From Phyllobacteriaceae bacterium UBA1059 (GTDB lineage: Bacteria > Pseudomonadota > Alphaproteobacteria > Rhizobiales > Rhizobiaceae): 7,549 bases of DNA. The translations under genes were made by a program, and so were the position numbers. Shown here piece by piece: positions 1-4,800 of this stretch (its first letter is position 1; each line of letters begins with the position of its first letter). A model generated the notes under the pieces. The model did not search any database, had not been told where the DNA came from, and saw only the letters and a list, made by a program, of their open reading frames with translations. The stretch lies in contig DCDI01000074.1 of assembly GCA_002316345.1 (NCBI GenBank), positions 10,070 to 17,618 of the forward strand. Reading direction: 5' to 3'.

Positions 1-1892
1 AGCTGGGCTGTCAGCGTCTCGATCGTCGGTGCGCGGTAAAGGGCCGTGGTAGTCAGCTTGACGTTCAAGCGCTCTCGCAGCTTTGCTATCAGACGTACAG
101 CCAATAGCGAGTGCCCACCCAGATCGAAGAAGTTGGCGGTGCGATCGACGTCTGTAAGCCCAAGAAGATCCCGCCAGAGTTCGCTGACCACGGCTTCAAG
201 CGCGTCATGATGAGCATTGGTGGCAGGTTCGACCTCACCCTTGGCAGGCCCATCCTGAAGGCTTTCGCCGACGTCGGCAGGCAATTGCATGACCAAGCTG
301 ATCGAGATCGGCCGGGATAAAGCCGGCGCGATCTCCGACAGATGGTCGAGGAGCGTTGCTGGCAATGTTTCGAGCGGCTGCGTGCAAGAGGGGTCGGGCA
401 CCACAAGAAGCCGATAAGCGCCGTTGCTCGTATCAACGGCCTTCACGGCGGCAACCGCCGCGTGTTCGAGGAGCAGCGCCTCGATCGCCGCCGGCGCAAG
501 CTGGTCGACAGCAGTTGCGGCAGCCGGGAAGGTGACGGGAAGTTCTGCGATCGAGCGGGCCGGATTGGCCGTCAATGTTTCGATGGCCCCCGTCCAGTCG
601 GCAAGAAGCCGGTCTGCCGTGGTGGCGTCGAAAAGATCCGGATTGTATTCGATGGTTGCCCGCCAGCCTTCCGGCCGCCCGATCATCATGAAGTTGAGAT
701 CAAACAGCGCACCAGGCGTGGAAGAGGGCCGGCCAAGCATCTCGAAGTGCTTGTAGCGATGATCCTCCATGAACGCCTTCTGCACGATCATGTTGACCGA
801 AAACAGCGGCGTGCGTGCGGGATCGCGCGGCGGGTTGAGCATCTCCACCAGTGTGTTGAAGGGCATATGCTGATGAACCAGCGCATCCCTGACTATCCCG
901 TTCGCGGCGGCCAAATGGGCTTGAAAGCCGGCGTCGGGCTCAATTGCAAAGCGGAGGACGATATTGTTGATGAAGACACCAAGCAGTGTCTCAAGCTCTG
1001 TTTCATCGCGGCCGGCGATCTGCGTTCCAACGGCGATGTCGGTCTTGCCCGTCCAGCGATGAAGCACGGCAGCCAGGATCGCGGCCGACAGGCTGAAGAC
1101 GCTGACCCCTTCGCTGCGGGAAAGACCGTCGATGCGGCTGGAAATGTCGTTGGACAACAGCACCGAGACGGCTGCGCCGGCATGGCTCCGCTCCAGATCG
1201 CGCGGCTTGTCCGTTGGCAATTCGAAATACGGCGCGTCGGCCAGCTTATCGCGCCAGTATGATCGCTCGGTCTCGAAGTCCGCTGACTGCCGATGCGCTT
1301 CCTCCCACAGGGCGAAGTCGCCATATTGAAGCGCAAGCTCCGGCAGTTCGGCTGCACGGTTGTTGTCAGCCGCATCGAGGATCTCGCCGATCTCGCGACC
1401 GAGAACGCGGATGGACATGCCGTCGAAACACAGATGATGAACGGTGATCAGCAGATAGGCGCGGCCTGCCGCAAGCTGGAGCAAGGTGGCGCGAAGGAGG
1501 CATGCCCGCGACAAATCGAAGGAGATGCGGGCTTCCTCTTTGCTGATGGAAGCGACCCGCTTTTCCAACTGATCCGCGGGGACGGTGCGAAGATCGACGA
1601 CGGAAAGCTTGAAGTCGCAGTGATCGACGACTTCCTGCAGCGGCACGGAGTCTTCTTCCACAAAGCGGGTGCGCAGGATCTCATGCCGGTCGATCACCTG
1701 GCGGAACGCTTTTTCGATGGTTTCCGCCTGAAAGCTCCCGCGTAACTCCCAGCACAAGGCGACATTGGCGGAGGTGTTGCCGGGCGCCATCTGTTCGAGC
1801 AGCCAGAAGCGCTGCTGTGACTGCGTGCAAGGAAAGCGATCAACGACGCTCGGAAGCGGCACGGGTCGCGCGATAGGGGAATGCTGGTTCAT
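1..1892 (-). CDS. NRPS, C-terminus outside window: condensation - adenylation remnant - thiolation
   Basis: I translated this frame codon by codon from ATG 1892-1890 to the left edge: 630 residues, no stop. It begins MNQHSPIARP, preceded by AAGGAGG five bases upstream, which fixes the start. A full condensation domain (about 14-450) has C1 (T23-W30), C2 (R69-F77), C3 HHLCFDG (152-158), C4 (Y190-W196), C6 HQHMPFN (340-346) and C7 RDPARTPL (356-363). Residues 470-555 look like only the C-terminal subdomain of an adenylation domain. A thiolation domain follows with LGGHSL and Ser595. The protein ends at the window edge just after that domain, so a further module, thioesterase or reductase could follow. 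The condensation domain should accept the chain from the upstream protein's thiolation domain. The acceptor substrate cannot be predicted because no adenylation core is present. Coupling by ATGA overlap implies one operon and matched synthesis with the upstream gene. Confidence 0.95.
   Translation of the reverse strand, partial: MNQHSPIARPVPLPSVVDRFPCTQSQQRFWLLEQMAPGNTSANVALCWELRGSFQAETIEKAFRQVIDRHEILRTRFVEEDSVPLQEVVDHCDFKLSVVDLRTVPADQLEKRVASISKEEARISFDLSRACLLRATLLQLAAGRAYLLITVHHLCFDGMSIRVLGREIGEILDAADNNRAAELPELALQYGDFALWEEAHRQSADFETERSYWRDKLADAPYFELPTDKPRDLERSHAGAAVSVLLSNDISSRIDGLSRSEGVSVFSLSAAILAAVLHRWTGKTDIAVGTQIAGRDETELETLLGVFINNIVLRFAIEPDAGFQAHLAAANGIVRDALVHQHMPFNTLVEMLNPPRDPARTPLFSVNMIVQKAFMEDHRYKHFEMLGRPSSTPGALFDLNFMMIGRPEGWRATIEYNPDLFDATTADRLLADWTGAIETLTANPARSIAELPVTFPAAATAVDQLAPAAIEALLLEHAAVAAVKAVDTSNGAYRLLVVPDPSCTQPLETLPATLLDHLSEIAPALSRPISISLVMQLPADVGESLQDGPAKGEVEPATNAHHDALEAVVSELWRDLLGLTDVDRTANFFDLGGHSLLAVRLIAKLRERLNVKLTTTALYRAPTIETLTAQ
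3..213 (-). other. Thiolation (peptidyl carrier) domain of gene 2, Ser595
   Basis: Residues about 560-630 carry FFDLGGHSLLAVRLIAKL with Ser595 (codon 108-110) and the late segment YRAPTIETLTAQ that closes such domains. The sequence is canonical, so it should be phosphopantetheinylated. No adenylation core precedes it in this protein, so its cargo must come from elsewhere or be passed along. The window ends within a few residues of the end of the domain. Confidence 0.94.
228..485 (-). pseudogene. Remnant of an adenylation domain (C-terminal subdomain only, A10 lysine lost)
   Basis: Between the condensation and thiolation domains, residues 470-555 resemble the C-terminal subdomain of an adenylation domain and nothing of its core. 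Compared with gene 1, AAIEALL (468-474) matches GDIESVL (1688-1694) and VMQLPADVGESLQ (534-546) matches VQLPALPETANGKLDR (1752-1767). The distance from the shared Ile to the A10 lysine position is 74 residues in gene 1, and 73 from Ile470 to Glu543 here. The A1 to A7 motifs are missing and no lysine sits at the A10 position (local residues VGESLQ). The frame is kept and the carrier after it is intact, so this is a decayed domain inside a live reading frame, not a broken gene. It could still act as a structural spacer. Confidence 0.75.
543..1853 (-). other. Condensation domain of gene 2
   Basis: Residues about 14-450 show all major condensation motifs: TQSQQRFWLLEQM (23-35), RHEILRTRF (69-77), HHLCFDG (152-158) with His153 and Asp157, YGDFALW (190-196), IAVGTQIAGR (286-295), GVFINNIVLRF (304-314), HQHMPFNTLVEML (340-352) and RDPARTPLFSV (356-366). 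The catalytic His and Asp are intact. The upstream residue is probably achiral glycine and no epimerase precedes it, so the ordinary L-donor type is expected, but I did not test the subtype. The domain starts only about 20 residues into the protein, which leaves no space for a long N-terminal docking domain. Confidence 0.94.
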
Positions 1893-4800
1893 GCGACCCT
1901 CCTTGCAGCGCGCTTGGCGCCATGGCGGAAATCTTTGAGGCTGGTGGCCGAACCGGCTCCTGCGCCGGTTTTCGCCTGGGCAGCATGGCGGGCGAGGTCG
2001 CGGATCGTCGGGAATTTCAGAAGATCGCGCGCGTCGAGGCCAAGGCCTCCATCCATCATCCGGGCAGCGATCCGGAACACCGAAAGGGAATCAGCGCCCA
2101 GCGAAAAGATGTTTTGCCGTACGTCCACCTCGGGGATGCCCAGCACGTTCTTCCAGATATCGGCGAGCTCGTGTTCCAGTTCGGTTGTCGGACCCTGCAA
2201 TGCAATCGGTGCCGCTGAAATCGCCGAGCCGGGCAGGGGCAACGCCTTGCGATCAAGCTTGCCGTTGGCGGTTTCCGGCAGGGCTGGAAGCTGCACCCAA
2301 GCATTCGGCACCATGTATGCCGGCAGCTTGGCTGCAGCTTGCGCAGCAAGGGTTTCGGCGGTTACGCTACTGCCCGGCGTACAGACATAATAGCCGACCA
2401 GCTGACGATCGCCGGTGGCCTTCGCCTTCACATCGACGGCTGCAGCGGCGATGCCTTCGACCTTCCGTAGCACGGATTCGATATCGCCCAGTTCGATGCG
2501 AAAGCCGCGTAGCTTGACCTGGTTGTCGCGTCGCCCGAGCAGTTGCAGCGAACCATCCGGCAGGCGCTTCCCGACATCGCCCGTGTTGTAAAGGCGCTGG
2601 ATGGTATGGCCCGGCAGGGCAATGGACCGGAAGCTCTTTTCCGTCAGATCGGGCTGGTTGAGATAGCCATGCGCGAGGCCGACACCGCCGATATGCAACT
2701 CCCCGACTGCGCCGACCGGCTGCAACTGCCCTTCAGGCGACAGGATATGCAGCGACGTGTTGTCGATGGGATGGCCGATGGTAATTGGCCGGCTGGCATC
2801 GACGCGATCCAAGGACGACCAGATGGTCGTCTCGGTCGGGCCATACATGTTCCAGAGCACGCCGCCGGACTGGGTGAGGCGTTCAGCCAGATCGCGCGGC
2901 AGCGCTTCGCCGCCGCACAGCATGCGCATGGATGCATCCGGTTCGAAGCCCGCTTCCAGCAGCATGCGCCACAAGGTGGGCGTTGCTTGCAGCACCGTCG
3001 CACCGCTCGCCTTGATCCGGTCCACAAGGGCAAAGCCGTCCGTGACTTCGGAACGATCGGCGATGACCACGGTGCCACCGCAAATCAGGGGCAGGTAGAG
3101 TTCCAGCGCTGCGATGTCGAAGGAGATCGTCGTCAGCGCGACGATGGAATCCTTCGGCCCGAAGCCGGGCTCCTTCGCCATCGACCGGAGGAAGTTGGTG
3201 AGCGCGCGATGCGGAAGCTCGACGCCTTTCGGCACACCGGTCGAGCCGGAGGTAAAGATGATATAGGCCGATGCGCTGACATCGCTCGCCGAGCGCGGTA
3301 ACGGTGTCCCGTCCTGAGCCGAGATGGCCGCCGTATCGAGATCGAGGCGGATGAGCTTCGATCCCTGCGGCCGTAGTGCGGCTACAGCTTCGCTGTCGGC
3401 AATTACGGCGGCAACCCCTGCCATCTCCATTGTTTGTGTCAGTCGCGGTGCCGGATGGGCGGGATCAAGCGGGATGTAGGTGTGACCGGCCTTCATCACC
3501 GCGAGCAGGCTCACCAGCATTTCGGCTGATCGCTCGACGGCAATTGCGATGCGCCGGCCGGTCCCAAGGTCCAGGGACGCGATATGGCGCGCCAGCCGCG
3601 TGCTGCGCTGGTCGAGTTCGGCATAAGTGAGCGCCTGGTCGCGGTAGCGCACCGCGATGCTGTTTGGCCGGGCCCTAACCTGCTCGGCAAACATGTCTAC
3701 GACGGTCATTTGGTCGTCGAACGGCGCTTGCGTCCGGTTGAGATCGTCGATCAGCCAGCGGGCCTGATCAGCCGGAACTGTGGGCAGGGCACCGATAGTC
3801 TCCGCCTCTCCACCAGCCAGCGCGTCGAGCAGGGTTTCGAAACAATCGATCCAGCGTGCAACCGTGCCGTCATCGAGGATGTCGGTGTTGTAATCGACAT
3901 CGAGCCGCAGCCCGTCGGGTTGTTCGATGACGTTGAAGAACAGGTCGAAGTTGGAGAACGCCTTGGGATTGGGCGCCATCGTAGCGCTCGTTCCCGCAAA
4001 GCTCAGTGCTTGCGGAACACGCTCCAGGTTGAACTGGACCTGTGTCAACGGCAGGACACCGGGCATCGCCTTGATGGCCAAACGCCGCACCAGAGTTCCA
4101 TAAGTGTAGCTGCGATGCTCGAAGGCGTCCGAAACATGCGCCTGAACGGCCTTGAAGTGGTCGCGCAGGGCGGTCGAAGGCGTCGAGTTCAAGCGGATCG
4201 GCAGGAGGTTGACGCAATGGCCGACAAGCCCTTGCCTGCCATCGAGGCTCTGCCCGGCCGAGGGCACGGCAATGGCGAAATCCTCCTGGCCGGACAAACG
4301 CGCCAGCAGGACATGCAGGCTACCGAGCAGGGTCGAGAACAGCGTGCAGCCATGCGCCGCGCCGGCTTTGCGAACCCGCTTTAGCAAGTCGGCATTGAAT
4401 TCGCGGGTGACGGTCGCGCCTTGATAGCTGCGCTGTTCGGGCCGTGCGCGATCAAAAGGCAGGTCGAGCGGATCGGGAACGGTCTGGAACCGGTCGAGCC
4501 AGTAGGCTGCTTCGCTTTCGCTGGCCGGCTTGGCCGCGGCCGCGTGCCGGAAGAAGGACAGGGCTTCCGGCATGTCCAACTGCCGCCCGGCGATGCGTGC
4601 CGAATACGCGGTCGCGAGATCTTCGGCGATAATGTTGCCCGACCAGCCGTCGCAGACGATGTGGTGCGCGGTGAACAGGAACAGGCTTCGGTCATTGGGC
4701 AGCCGCAGCAAGGCAGCCCGCACGGGCGGCGATTCCGTCAGGTCGAACGGCTTGCGAGCATCGGCGGCGAGGATATCCTTGATTGCGGCATCCGCGTCTG

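Noticed and set aside
342..1262. 306-residue open frame on the plus strand
   Set aside because: It is antisense to the gene 2 condensation domain, whose motifs are complete on the minus strand. The plus-strand product resembles no family.
2543..3301. 252-residue open frame on the plus strand
   Set aside because: It is a shadow opposite the adenylation domain, with no family features and no ribosome binding site noticed.
3584..4384. 266-residue open frame on the plus strand
   Set aside because: It is antisense to the condensation domain and the start of the adenylation domain of gene 1, and its composition is that of a reverse-strand shadow.
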